A stretch of DNA of 64,000 nt from Rhizopus arrhizus (lineage: Eukaryota > Mucoromycota > Mucoromycetes > Mucorales > Rhizopodaceae). Below are positions 1 through 12,231 of this stretch, piece after piece. The position numbers and the translations under genes were made by a program. The notes beneath the pieces were generated by a model. That model had not been told where the DNA came from and did not search any database. It saw only the letters and a program-made list of their open reading frames with translations. Where the stretch lies: assembly GCA_024220505.1 (NCBI GenBank), contig JAKZZE010000010.1, positions 372,001 to 436,000 on the forward strand, read 5' to 3'. The first letter of the stretch is position 1. Every line of letters starts with the position of its first letter.

Positions 1-50
1 GTTTATTTTGGTTTCCAGTATATTGATTTAATCATTATGAATTGTATTAA

Positions 51-92
<42 letters not shown>

Positions 93-500
93 AAAATAGA
101 CAATTTTTGTAAGAAATAGTAAAGCATGTTGTATCAAAGGGAACTAAAGCTGACCATAGATCTAATTATGGCTATAAGGGTATCAAAATATATGGCATAT
201 ACTAGCCTTCTTTTATATTTTCAATTGTATAAAATAAAGACTTGGTTGTTTATATGGCATTTGTATTAATTATTATTGTTGTCTATAAATGTACATAAAT
301 TCTCATTCGGTCTTGAACTCAAAAAAGGGAAAGAGCGGTAAATTATAAACAATGCTTCGTCTTAAAGCATCAAACAAACTCAAATAAATAAATAATTCCA
401 TTTATGCAATAAACAACATACTTTTTTTTTTCCCACTACTATTTTGTTTGTTTATTCAGTGATTTTTAATCAGTTTAAAATATAATTTTGCATTACTTTA
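1..500. other. Intergenic, downstream of Lon
   Basis: No coding signal was found on either strand. The stretch holds a 39-nt A run (53-91) and the probable 3' untranslated region of the Lon gene. Confidence 0.5.
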
Positions 501-3302
501 TTATAGACTACTTGTATATCTTTGTTCACAACGTAAAGAAGTATGTTCGAAAGCGGCTTCAATGACATCCCACATAGACTTACAATATATAAAAGCTATA
601 CTTTTTTGAATGTTCGCAGGAATTTCATGCTGCACATCTCGTCTATTAGCAACAGGAAGAATGATTTTCTTGATACCTGCACGGTGTGCTGAGATCACTT
701 TTTCTTTGATGCCTCCTACAGGCCGTACTTGGCCACGAAGTGTGACTTCACCTGTCATAGCAGTTGATCTGGAAACAGAAACTCCGGATAGTAGGGACAT
801 GATGCACGTTGCTATCGTGATACCTGCAGAAGGACCATCTTTAGGAATAGCACCACTTGGCAAATGTATATGTAAATCCAAATCCTTGAAAATGTCATCT
901 TTTGGTGAACTTGTTAACTTTAAAGCAAAAGCATTGGCTTTAATCCAAGAAACAGCTATTTGAGCAGATTCCTTGATTACATCACCAAGCGACCCAGTCA
1001 GTTTGAGATTACCATTACCTGGCATCACATTTGCTTCAATTACCATGGTACCTCCATTACCACTTCCCGAATAAGCAAGCCCTGTGATAATCCCTGCCAC
1101 TTCTTCAAAATCATTCACATCGTTCTCATAAATCTCTTTCTGTAAGCATTAAATAAAAAAGATATGAGAAATTAGACATAAATTAGATATTGAAGACTTA
1201 CACCAAGTATACGTTCAATATCCTGAACATAGATAACATTATCAAAACGATTAAGCTTTCCAGCTTCTTCCAGGACCACGTACTCTCTGCACTTGTATCG
1301 ACACAAGCTAGCAATCAATCGTTCCAATTCTCTTACGCCACTTTCTCTTGTATACTTTTCAGCAATATACAAAACTACTTTATCTGATATTTCAATGCCA
1401 GTAGTAAATAATCCATGTGCTTCTATTTGCTTTGGTATTATATGAGTTTGAGCGATAAACAATTTTTCTTCAAAAGTATAGCCACTGAGCTGAATAACTT
1501 CCATACGATCTAATAAAGGAGCGGGTATAGTATCTAAATTATTGGCTGTAGCTATGAATACGACTTGAGATAAATCATAAGGGATATTTAGGAAATGATC
1601 TTTAAAACTAGAATTTTGAGCAGGATCAAGTACTTCTAGTAAAGCAGCAGCTAGAGATAATCTAATGAGAAAAGAGATGGCCTAAAAGAAATAATAGAAA
1701 TTACCTGGATCACCTTGATGTGTACCTTGAACAATTTTATCAATTTCATCTAATAGAAACACAGGGTTTTTTACACCACACTGACGCATACCGTTGATGA
1801 ATAACCCTGGTAAGGCACCAACATAAGTACGACGATGACCCCTATATTTTTGTATATTTAATATGAATGCGCCCTGTCTCTGTTTATACGAACCTTATTT
1901 CAGCTTCATCCCTTACTCCGCCTAAGGATATTCTGTGGAACTTTCTTTGTAATGCGGCTGAAATTGATTTGGCAAGAGTCGTTTTTCCTACGCCAGGCTT
2001 TAAAGTAACGTTAGTTCAAGATTTATTTTCAAATAATGACCCTTACCGGACCAACAAAACAAATAATCGGAGGCTTTGCGTCACTCTTGACCTTGAGAAC
2101 AGATAAATATTCAATAATTCTCTTTTTAACATGTTCAATACTAATAAATGTTAATACAGTTGAAAGGGGTGGAAGGTTTATACAAATACTTACCCAAAAT
2201 GATCAGTTTCAAGTTGATCTTTAGCAAAAGATATGTTAATTTCTTTTTGTTTATGTGGAATAGACCAAGGTAGTTCACTAATGTATTCAATATAAGTCCT
2301 TAACACATTAGAATCCGAAGAAGAAGCAGATAGTTTTCTTAATCGATTGAGATCACGTTGAACGTTAGATACAACATATTCAGGCAAGTTTGCAGTATTT
2401 AATTTTTGAATAATATGAGCAAGGTCATCATCATCTTCACTTGAGATATCAAAATGGTAAGGATTTTTTTCTTCTTTATGACACATGGAAGCGATTATAT
2501 TTGACTAAATAAAAGAAATAAATTTATTTATTTTTTTTTGTTAAAAAATGAGAGAAAGAGAGAAAAAAAAGTAAAATTTACCTGTTGTCGTATATAAAAT
2601 CTTCTTCGAATAGAGTCTAATTCCATATTGTCTAATGTCTTTTATAAATAAATAAGTTCTTTTGTTTTGATTTTAATGCATATGAATTCCGAAATTATTT
2701 TTATTTACCTGTAAATAACGAGTTACTGTGTTTCTAATGTTTGTCAACCTTTCTGTTAAATCTATAATTTCTAATGCATGTAATTTTTCATGTATTGAAC
2801 ATTCAGTTAGGCATAACAATAAGTTTGCTACATGAGAGATTGGATATCTTTTTATAGCTTGACAAAATTGATTTAATACTGAAATGGACACACCAATAGA
2901 CTTCATTTTATTCACAAATGAATAACAGACGTCTATGAAATCATCTATTATTTCTATATTATCTCCATCAAAATAATGACTGAGATCTACTTGAAATGAT
3001 TTTCCACCGTCTACACTTGTTACATTTTGAATACGTGATCGACAGACCCCTTGAACTTTTAATACGTGTCGATCAGGTAAAGTTTTGTCGAATTCAAGTA
3101 CTTTTCCAACACAACCAAAATGAAATAAGTTATCTTCAATTAATGGTATACAAACAATGTATTCTGGTGTTCTTTGTAATAATAGTTTGTCGGATTCTGA
3201 TTTTGATAACACATAATGTGTAATGATAGAAGGTAATAATACTTGGTTATGTAAAGGTAAAATAGTTAGATTATTTGGAATTGAAGATATATCAATAAGC
3301 AT
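501..3302 (-). CDS. ATP-dependent Lon protease, peroxisomal type
   Basis: Lon is an AAA+ serine protease that unfolds and degrades damaged proteins; the peroxisomal form works in the peroxisome matrix. About eight exons read right to left. The N-terminal substrate-binding LON domain is at 3302-2709, with the start at ATG 3302 (reading [11 protein letters not shown]) rather than the AT-rich frame extending upstream. A helical linker follows (2486-2190). The ATPase core has Walker A GPPGVGKT, split by an intron near 2010-2050, and Walker B FLLDEIDK near 1750. The protease domain (1118-501) carries the catalytic Ser in PKDGPSAG and the catalytic Lys in GGIKEK. The last three residues are SSL, similar to a C-terminal peroxisomal signal, and there is no mitochondrial presequence. 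It diverges from ETR1. The family is certain; the peroxisomal assignment is inferred. Confidence 0.93.
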
Positions 3303-4345
3303 GGTTAAGAAAGTAAAAAAAAAAAAAAGAAAGAAAATATAAAAAAGAAAATAATTAAAATACTCTTTCCCCACCCCTCCCTTTTTCAAATAGAAAAAGT
3401 AATCTTTTCTTGTGATTGTGTACATCAATGGCTTTTTTTTTTGCATTTATTGTATATGTGTACATGTATGTATGCATATATTCGTGTAACTGCGGGTTTA
3501 ATATGAATGACTAAACAAAAGGGGTGATGGATAGAATATCATTTTTATTGAATACAACTTTATTTTATAGACATTTAATCATCCTTCATCTTTATGTTAT
3601 TATGTATGAATTTCTATTTAATGTTTGTATATCAAAAGAAAGTGTTTATATCACTTCCATGAACCCTCTTTTTGAAGTCATATCTGTATTTTGTACAATA
3701 AATATTAAAGGTTTATCTTTTTATTTTCTATAATAATAATAAAGCATAAGATTAAGTATTCAATACGATACACCTCAGACATTAGACTTCACTTTCAAAA
3801 AATGTTGAGAAATGCTTTTATAAAGAAGTTATTCTATAAGATTGTATCATTTTTTATTTTATTTTATTTTTTTAAAAGGTATTATCAATATCTTGCTAAG
3901 ACTCAAATTCTTTAAATTTTACTGCTGTACAAGTTCTCGCTTTCATGATTATGACACCTGGTTAGAACGATGTCGAGGGAGATGTTTGTCATATTATAAA
4001 GCACACACACATAGAAATGCATTCTGTATAAAGCAGTAGATTACAGCAATAATTGTTTTATTTGTACAAGAGTGTATTTGAATACAAATAGCATACTGAT
4101 TTACATAAAAATTAAATTTTTCCTTTAATAAATAAATTCTAAATTGACGATCAAATCAATTATTTGGTTTTGATATAAAATCTATTATTTCTAAGTAAAA
4201 GATGATATAATTGTATCTTTTGTATGGAAGAGGTCACAAAGCATTTGAAGCTTCATCTCCGCCATCAATTTCTTTTTTTTTTAGTACTCTTTTTTATTAT
4301 ATTTTTTTTTTATCTTTTTTATAGTTTATTTATTTCTTGCATAAA
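3303..4345. other. Divergent Lon / ETR1 intergenic region
   Basis: About 1 kb separates the two divergent starts and should hold both promoters. It is AT-rich with T runs before the ETR1 start. Short frames at 3524-3733 and 3842-4039 have skewed, low-complexity composition and no recognisable domain, so they were not called as genes. Confidence 0.5.
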
Positions 4346-5686
4346 ATGGGGTTTCTTATTCGATCATTAAACAAACAGCAAGCTTCAGTTGGCAAATGGT
4401 TTGCTCACCGTTGTTATACATCTGATGTTACTGCTAGAGCCATGGTTTTTTCTGATTATGGCCAACCTTCCAAAGTTTTAAAGTAATTTATATTTTTACG
4501 CACAAATTTTATATTCACTCAACAAAATTATATAGAATGCATTCCTATCGACTTGCTCCTTTAACATCTAATACTGTTCACGTCAAATTCCTTGCATCAC
4601 CTATCAATCCAGCAGACGTCAATATGATTCAAGGTGCTTATCCTATCAAGCCTACCTTTCAAAAATTAGGTGATCAAGAATTAGCTGTAGGAGGCAATGA
4701 AGGACTGGCTGAGGTAATTGCTGTAGGGGATGATGTCAATCATTTGAAGGTTGGTGACCAAGTGGTGATGGCAAAGACCGGTTATGGTACATGGCGCACA
4801 CATGCTGCTGGACCAGCCTCGGACTTTCAATTACTGCCCAAAGTGGATGTATCCATGATTCAAAAGGCAACCATGACTGTCAATCCCTGTACTGCTTATA
4901 GGATGTTAAAGGACTTTGTTCAGTTGAATCAAGGTAAATATACTATTTCTTTTATGTCTTATTACTTGAGCTAATTACATGAAAAAAATTAGGTGACTAT
5001 GTCATTCAAAATGGAGGAAATAGTGCCGTTGGTCAAGCTGTCATTCAAATTGCCAAAGCATGGGGTTTAAACACAATCAATATCATAAGAAATAGGTAAA
5101 CAAAAATTCATACAACAAATTATTAAGGCACAAAAAATAGACCCGAAATTGATCAACTTAAGCAAGAATTAAAAGATCTCGGTGCAACACATGTTGTTAC
5201 AGATGAAGAACTTGGTAGTTTTGAAACTAGAAAACGTATCAAAGGCTGGGTAGGGGATCGTCCTCCTCTTCTGGGCTTAAACTGTGTTGGTGGTAAATAT
5301 GCTACTGATATGGCAAGATATTTAGGGTATTAAAAAAAAAGAGACGGGCAAGTGTTAAAAAGCATGTATATACTCATTTTGAATACAGTGCCAATGGTCA
5401 ATACGTTACATACGGTGCAATGTCTAAAAGCCCTCTATCACTCCCTGCCTCATTATTAATATTCAAAAATATTTCTTTCCACGGTTTTTGGGTTTCTAAA
5501 TGGGCTGAACTTCATAAACCAGAGGAACGATATGCAATGTTTGAAGACATTATGAACCTGATGAGTCAAGGAAAGCTTAAAGAACCAAAATGGACTAAAG
5601 TTGATTTTGAGGATGAAATAATGAAGAAATCCGTTGATTTGGGTATTTCAGGCTTTTCTTCTGGTAAACAAGTGATTGTATTTTAA
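4346..5686 (+). CDS. ETR1: Mitochondrial trans-2-enoyl-CoA/ACP reductase
   Basis: NADPH-dependent enoyl-thioester reductase of mitochondrial type II fatty acid synthesis (MECR/Etr1), which supplies the octanoyl precursor of lipoate. Five exons (4346-4482, 4536-4933, 4993-5095, 5141-5326, 5389-5686) join to 373 aa, close to the usual family length. The first ~25 residues form a basic presequence. A GroES-like domain follows, with the QGAYPIKP segment holding the conserved catalytic Tyr (about residue 81). The cofactor site reads NGGNSAVGQ. The C-terminus ends GKQVIVF. It diverges from Lon and converges on the co-repressor gene 165 bp downstream. Assignment rests on near-continuous similarity to the family. 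Confidence 0.95.
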
Positions 5687-5851
5687 TAAAATAAAGTATT
5701 TTTTTTCAATGAACTAATTGTTAACTTTTTTTAATGGATATTTTTCTCTTTTCTTTTTGTAAAAGAACAATAATAAGTGTGTGCGTGTGTGTGTTTTGTA
5801 TGTATAAAATATCGTAAGAAGAAAGATGTTATATACGGGAATATAGGAATA

Positions 5852-7742
5852 TTAAATAGACCACAGCATCAAATTCTTTTCCTTTGGTTGATGACTTGCT
5901 GATGCGACCACTGTTTGTCCTCCAATTGAACAACATGCTATACTGACAACCATACCAGATTGTGTGCCTGCTTTTTTAGGTTGTGATCCTGGTACCCCAC
6001 ATTGCCATATAAAAATATCTTGGTATCCTCCATATAATATACGTAATTTTTCATTAATTCCATTTATGAATGCACATCCGGATATCTTGCTCTGTGGAAT
6101 ATGGCTCATAACACATTTCCAATGTGAGGTATCATATACACAAATCTTGTCTTCAGAAGATGCCACCAAAAAGTTTCCATCCGCAGACCAATCAAATGAG
6201 CAAATATTCTTACCGTGGTCAGTTGTAATCGTACGAATCGCATTATCTCCACTATTATTCTTTGTAATATCAATAATGTAAATTTGGTTTCCCACTGCAC
6301 ATGCAAGAACTGTTACAGTTCTTGGATGAAAGCGCATTGGATTAGGTGAAAATCCTGATTTGGATTGTGTCTTTTTTAAGAAAAAAAATTAGTTTTTTTA
6401 TTCTTTTGTCTTTTTTTTTTTTTTTTTTTTTTTTTAATACCACTTTAAGTGATTTCTCACAGCTTGATGTCTTCATGTTCCACACCTTTAATTCTCCTTC
6501 AGCGTCAAGTGAACAGATTGTATCGGATCTATCAGGCGCAAAGTCAACTGCAGTCACTTGAGCTCGACAATCCAACTTAACCATTAGTTTAGGCATATTA
6601 TCACCATTGCTTGAAATGGCTAATCCTACATCCCATATACGCAACGTTTTATCATAAGAAGAGGTAGCAACCAAGTTACGATTGTCCGCACTCCATCTGG
6701 CACAAGTAATATTAGCCGAGTGTCCATCAAGTGTATACAGCATCTTCTTCTCTTGGACACTCCAAATCATCACGTTCCTATCATGTCCTGCACTAGCCAG
6801 CCATTGCCCATCCACTGAAAATGATACAGTAGAGACCTTACTGGTATGTCCTGATAAATCAGCATAAAGTTGCAGATTATCACCTGTTCCAGAAGCAGCA
6901 TTATTGCTCCCATTATTTCCAGTAGGTACACTCATGTTACTATCCAAATCAATGCCACCACCCATACTAGCTAAAAATCCTCCACCGAAAGGGTCAAGTT
7001 CATTTCCATCACCAGCCATAAGCAAATTCTGTTCGGCATTTTCATCCCCAGAGGCAAACATTTCGCCAAAATCACCTGTGTCTCCCATCATGAATCGTTC
7101 CAAATCAAATGAGATGACATTATTCGTAGGTGGTGGTGGTTGTTGTTGCTGGTGCATAGGTGAATGTGCTTCAAGATTTGAAGGTGATCCTATATCATTT
7201 GGGTTCCACCCCATACGTTGTGTATTGGCTTGCTGAACTACTTGTTGCGGCGTTTGTTGCGGTGTCTTTTGTTGATTTAACGCGTTTCGGGTTATTTGTG
7301 GAGACTGACTTGCCTTTATTTGCTGTTGTTCAAAGCGCTGTTGCTGCTGTAATCGCTGCTGCATGGCTATATCTTGCTGATTCATGACATGTGGGCTCAT
7401 AAGATGTGGTAGTTGCGGAGAAGCTTGCTGTTGAGACGCATCATCTGTCCTTTGTCTTTTTTGAGGAGGTTGTTGTTGTTGTTGCTGATTTTGCTGTTGC
7501 TGTTGTTGTTGTTGTTGTTGCTGTTGTGCAAATTGCTGTTGCTGGTTTTGCTGTTGCAAAGAAAGAGACACCTGACGGCGCTGATATAAAGCCATGTTTT
7601 TTTTCTTTTCTCCTTCAGGAGAACCTGTTGGATTACTGCTACTTCCTGCATTTGGGCTTTCCACAGAAGCAGGCGGTGTTTGAGAACCTTGTGGATTGCT
7701 ATTATTCATATTCTGCTGCTGCTGTTGCTGTTGCTGTTGTTG

Positions 7743-7806
<64 letters not shown>

Positions 7807-9671
7807 TGCTGTTGTTGTTGCTGCTGTTGTAGTATACGTTGTCGAGTTCGAAAGGCCTGCTGCTGTATCAGAAACTATCACATAATCTTGAACAACAATA
7901 CTTATAAAGTTTTGACTTTTTTTACCTGCTGTTGTTGAGGTGTTAACCCTCCAGGAGGCATTTGACCTTTACTCATCATTTGCTGTGCAAGCATTAAGTT
8001 CACTAAACCACATAAGCAATAAATGAATAACAGTGATTTTATTTAATAGTGAAATAGATTACCATCTCCATTAAAAGCGCCATTCATTAAATTAGGATTT
8101 TGCATATTACCAACTATACCCATTTGTGCTCCAGGCCCCATACCCCCAGGCATGCCTGCCCCAGTAGGATTCATATATTGCCTTGGTTGCCCGTTAACTA
8201 TATATTCAAACGTTAGTTCTCTATCTTGCTTCCTTTTCTTTTTGATATATTATTACCTCCGGGGCCAATCATACGTTGGCTAGGATCTATTTGAGGACTT
8301 TGACCCATTGGATGATGCTGTTGAGGTAATTGTGCTTCTTGTCTTTGAGGTGTCATCTGCCCTATAGGTGGCTGTCCTTGTTGCTGTTGCTGCTGTAGCA
8401 TAGCATGCTGTTGCTGTTGCTGTTGTTGAAGCATAACTTGATGTTGCATGTGAAGTCTGGCTTGTTGATTACCAACCATCATATTGCTATAGAAATAAAT
8501 TTAAAAAATAAGAAATCATTCAACAGATTTTTTTTTTTCATTTTCTTTACGGGTTAGTTCTCAAAATATTTTGCTGTTGTTGCATATTGATTCTTCTTAG
8601 ATGTGCAGTAACATTAGCCTTTTTATGATGTTTAACAATAATGATAATAAACAAGTAGAAAAAGAGTCAAAACCACGCTTATTTTTATATTCTCTTCTTT
8701 TCCCTTTTACCTTTTCTTCAGCCGTCAATGTGTTCTGATCGCGACCTGCCAAACCACATGCATTCATGGCAGCAACAACTACGTTATGATTTCTTAGCAT
8801 TTGCTGCTGCTGTTGGGCTTGCTGTAATTGTTGGTTTGTCATGGGAGAATTAATCATTGCTTCGCCCACATGTGGTGTCTGTGGCTGTTGTTGAGCCATG
8901 ATTTCAGCCCCTCTTTGCATCTGTCGTGGAGAAAATGAAGGAGACGAGGTATGTCTTACTGGCATATTATTTTGCGATTGCTGAGGCAAACTTGTGGTCA
9001 TACTTTGAGGTGTATTTACAATATTACTGTTACCAGTATTATTTGCATTAGTAGGAGGAGCCATTGTACCATTGTTAGGCAAAGAAGCAGGACTACTCGA
9101 TGGAGATGGACGAGAATCTCGTGACAGTTGCTGGTGCTCTGGCTGTTGCTGAGGAGATCGCTGTACCTCAGAGGCTCTGCGTTGAGCAGTTTGATGTAAG
9201 TTAAATTCCCTTGCTTGCTGTAAAGCTTCTTCTCTTTTTGCTCTCAAATAATCGTGATACTACGTACGACAATTAATCTTGTTTCTATATATGAAAAGAG
9301 AAACTTACCTCATCATTTGTACTAGCTTCTTTACTGGCCGTTGCTTCCTTATTTTTAGCATAATAAACATCCCAAAACACACTCCACCAATCAGACAAAG
9401 AAATATCGATAGGAGGAGATTGATCCGTATTTATACTGACTTCATTAGAAAATGCTCTCGCAGCTTGGTGATACTTTTGTTTTTTGAAATAGTCATAAAT
9501 GTATAAATGCAAAAGATCCGTTGACCTAACATCTACAGTTCGTCCATTATGCCTAGTTTTTCTTGTTAATTTCAAGGAATCTCTTTTAGGAGATGTTTCA
9601 ACACTCTCCTCTGTATATTTTTGTTTAATTTACCCATCCCAGGTACTTCTCCTGTTTTGCGATTGAGCCAT
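5852..9671 (-). CDS. LisH/WD40 transcriptional co-repressor, LEUNIG-like
   Basis: Nuclear co-regulator of the LEUNIG/Flo8/Som1 type. The N-terminal LisH/LUFS region (9575-9310) has LLHLYIYDYFKKQKYHQAAR and SDWWSVFWDVYYAK. A long Gln/Pro/Asn-rich middle follows (9250-7000), with a run of 39 consecutive Gln codons at 7829-7713. The WD40 domain occupies about 6850-5852, with repeats such as GHDRNVMIWSV and SSYDKTLRIWD. At least eight exons. ATG 9671 (MAQSQNRR) was chosen as start; reaching the LisH frame then needs a 36-nt GT...AG intron that removes an in-frame TAA, so the first splice is uncertain. An intron near 6440-6360 contains a long A/T run. It converges on ETR1. Partners and targets cannot be told from sequence. 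Confidence 0.88.
7713..7829 (-). repeat. CAG/CAA repeat encoding 39 Gln
   Basis: Thirty-nine consecutive CAG/CAA codons on the minus strand inside the LEUNIG-like gene. It is seen on the plus strand as an uninterrupted CTG/TTG triplet run. Mixing of the two codons argues for some selection on the Gln tract. Length variation between strains is likely. Confidence 0.97.
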
Positions 9672-12231
9672 TTTAAGAGAGGAAATAAATTATTGAAACT
9701 TGGATGTAACTAAATTAGAAAAAAGTTTGTTAAAGTCTGAACATTACCCCTTTTCTCAAAAAAGGATACTCTTAATTTTTTTCTTCTTTTGTTAAACAAA
9801 GGAAAAAAAAATGAAATAAGAAAATATAGAAACGAAAGCAAAAACAATACGTACGTGAAGACTAAAGACTAACCTTGGAACTTTCTTTAGTTTATATTTT
9901 TTTTTAAGATAAAAAAAAAAAAAATTAAAAAAAAAGGAGAAAGAAAAGTACGAGGAAAGAGAGTTCATCGGCGGGCCAATTTTAGACGTCACTCGATTCG
10001 CTGAAACAAACAAATAGAGTGACCATAGCATCCTGCTTAATTTTTAACCTCTTAATCAACTTCAAATAAAGACTATGTTATAAAAATTGTGTAAGTATAT
10101 ATCGCTTTATTGTTATATGCCTCATGTGATTACAATTTGAACTGTAACACAATACTTTAACAAAGACTTGATCCTAGATATACAAGCACTTTTTCTAGCC
10201 TACGTCTAAAATGTCGCGTAAAAGATGATATAGCAAGCATTTTACCTAATTTTTTCTATCTTTTTATATAATTAATATGACTTAGAAGTTGGTTAAATAG
10301 ACCATTTCTTTTTTTGTTAAAAACAAGAATGTATTATTAAAGTGGAGCGTGATTTATTAATGTTCCTTTTTTCTTAAAACATGTGTATATTTATGCCATA
10401 TGCAATGATAGTTAATCTACCAAGAATAAATGATTAATTTTAGTCGAGGCTCATTAATTTTTATGCTTTTATATAATGAAAATAAGTTGAATAATTCTTT
10501 ACAGTACGTATCCATGCCTTTTACGAGATTTTGAGTTGAACATGTAATTTACATGTGTGGGAAGAACCTTTGGTTTTTTAAAGATTTCATCGTATAAACT
10601 GACTACAATTTTTTATGAAGCCTTATAATTTATTTAACCGTTTAATATATTTGCTTAGTCCTTATAGGTTGAATATCTAGAACCTTACAAGTTCAATCGA
10701 GTTGTGAATACACTTACTGTGAACGAAAGTTTGTGGCTATGGAAGCTGTTTTTAATTTCTACAGTGTTACTCCTACTACAATAAACTTTAGAGTTCCATG
10801 ATCTCTGAATCACACGTTGTATGTTAATGTTATGTTGATTGATGCAGACAGCTCTTTGTTTAATTTAAGTCTTTTGTCGATGATTTCATTGATCTAAACA
10901 TAGATTCAAAGTAAAGCTGCATTTCTCTCTTTCGTCTGCGTAACTATTTTATAACTCCAGAGGAGCTTTATTTATCACATATAATGACTAATACTCTACT
11001 GTGTCAAATATATATACTGGACACTATTTCATACTAAAGTCTATAATTTACAAAGCCACTGTATTAAAGTACATCCTTTTATCCACAAAATGAGTTTGAT
11101 AAAAAAATACAACAGATTATTATATCTAGCTATCATGAAAAAGTTTGATATATTGAAAAGAAGGGATATGTACTTTGCATTATTACATAATGTAATTTAC
11201 AGATAATCTTGTTTTAGTGACCAAAGTAATAAAAGAACCAGCAAATAATTAAATTAAAGTAATAATTGCAGGGATTTCAGAATTTACTGTAAAGAAGCAC
11301 AATTTGTGATATCAATGCTCGTAGCAAAAGCACTGCTTAATAAGCCTGTAATACTACTACTATGTTACTGAGCACTAGATGACTCAAAATCAGACGAGGA
11401 AGATGATGTGCCGCTAGAAATGCTAAAGCAGGAAACAGCATTTGCTTGGGCAACAGAACTGTACTTAGAAAATTTTCTAAAGCGATTACGTTGCCTTCCT
11501 CTTATCTTGAAATATTAAAAAAGATAACTAATCTGATATGTGAAAATGTAACCTCATGTATCAACAAGTTCAAGGATAATAAAAAAAGGATAATCAGAGC
11601 CTTGGAGTTCATATCATAAGAAAGAAAAGGCCGTAATTTTTATCTGACATTTAACGGCCAAGTTTTTATACCTTGTCAAAGGCTTTTTGGGGCTATATAT
11701 GCTTTGTATACATGTCTAAAAGGACTATTTTTTTTTGGCAATTAAAGCCAGTACAAATACTTGAAAATTGTAACTTCTTTGTTTTAGGGATTATTACATA
11801 AAAAACGCGCTTTATGCTTTCATTTACTATGATCCCACACTGATTTGAGATCGCATATTTGCGTATAGTATAAATTATTTGTAAAAATAACTTTAAATAT
11901 GTACTTTTTTATTTAATGCTAATCAATAAGAAATGATTTTTTGCTATTGAAACAATATTAGGAACAATTATTATTGGATAGAATAACAGTGATTTCAAAT
12001 ATGTTACAGGCCTTCAGCTTACTTTTTTGATTTCTACGTTGTCTTTCCCTTGTGGAAACATAACCGTTCATTGATTCCTTGATTTTCCTTATGCATGAGA
12101 TCTATTATTTCTGTAGTGGCTTATTGTTTGTTATCGGATAAACGATCCACCGCATGTTTGAAGTTATGAGTCATTATTTCTATTTTTTTTTAGTTGTACC
12201 TAATTCTATCACATTTTTCTTTTTACTTTAA
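9672..12231. other. 2.5-kb gene-poor region
   Basis: AT-rich sequence between the divergent co-repressor and glutamate kinase genes. The ends should hold both promoters. No complete gene was found. One short protein-like frame near 11371-11520 is listed separately. A GGCCGT/ACGGCC inverted pair lies near 11628-11658. Confidence 0.5.
11371..11520 (+). pseudogene. Possible gene fragment, histone-fold-like
   Basis: A short open frame reads SKSDEEDDVPLEML and then ETAFAWATELYLENFLKR before a stop at about 11518. The second segment resembles the ATELF-type helix of CBF/NF-Y and Dpb3/POLE4 histone folds, preceded by an acidic run. There is no start codon or clear upstream exon, so it is either a remnant or an exon of an unseen gene. 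Weak support. Confidence 0.2.

Noticed and set aside
7406..7885. 159-codon plus-strand frame rich in Ala and Val
   Set aside because: Mirror of Gln-rich coding sequence on the minus strand; no domain.
7696..7938. Plus-strand frame of nearly pure Cys
   Set aside because: It is the antisense reading of the poly-Gln codons in the co-repressor gene.
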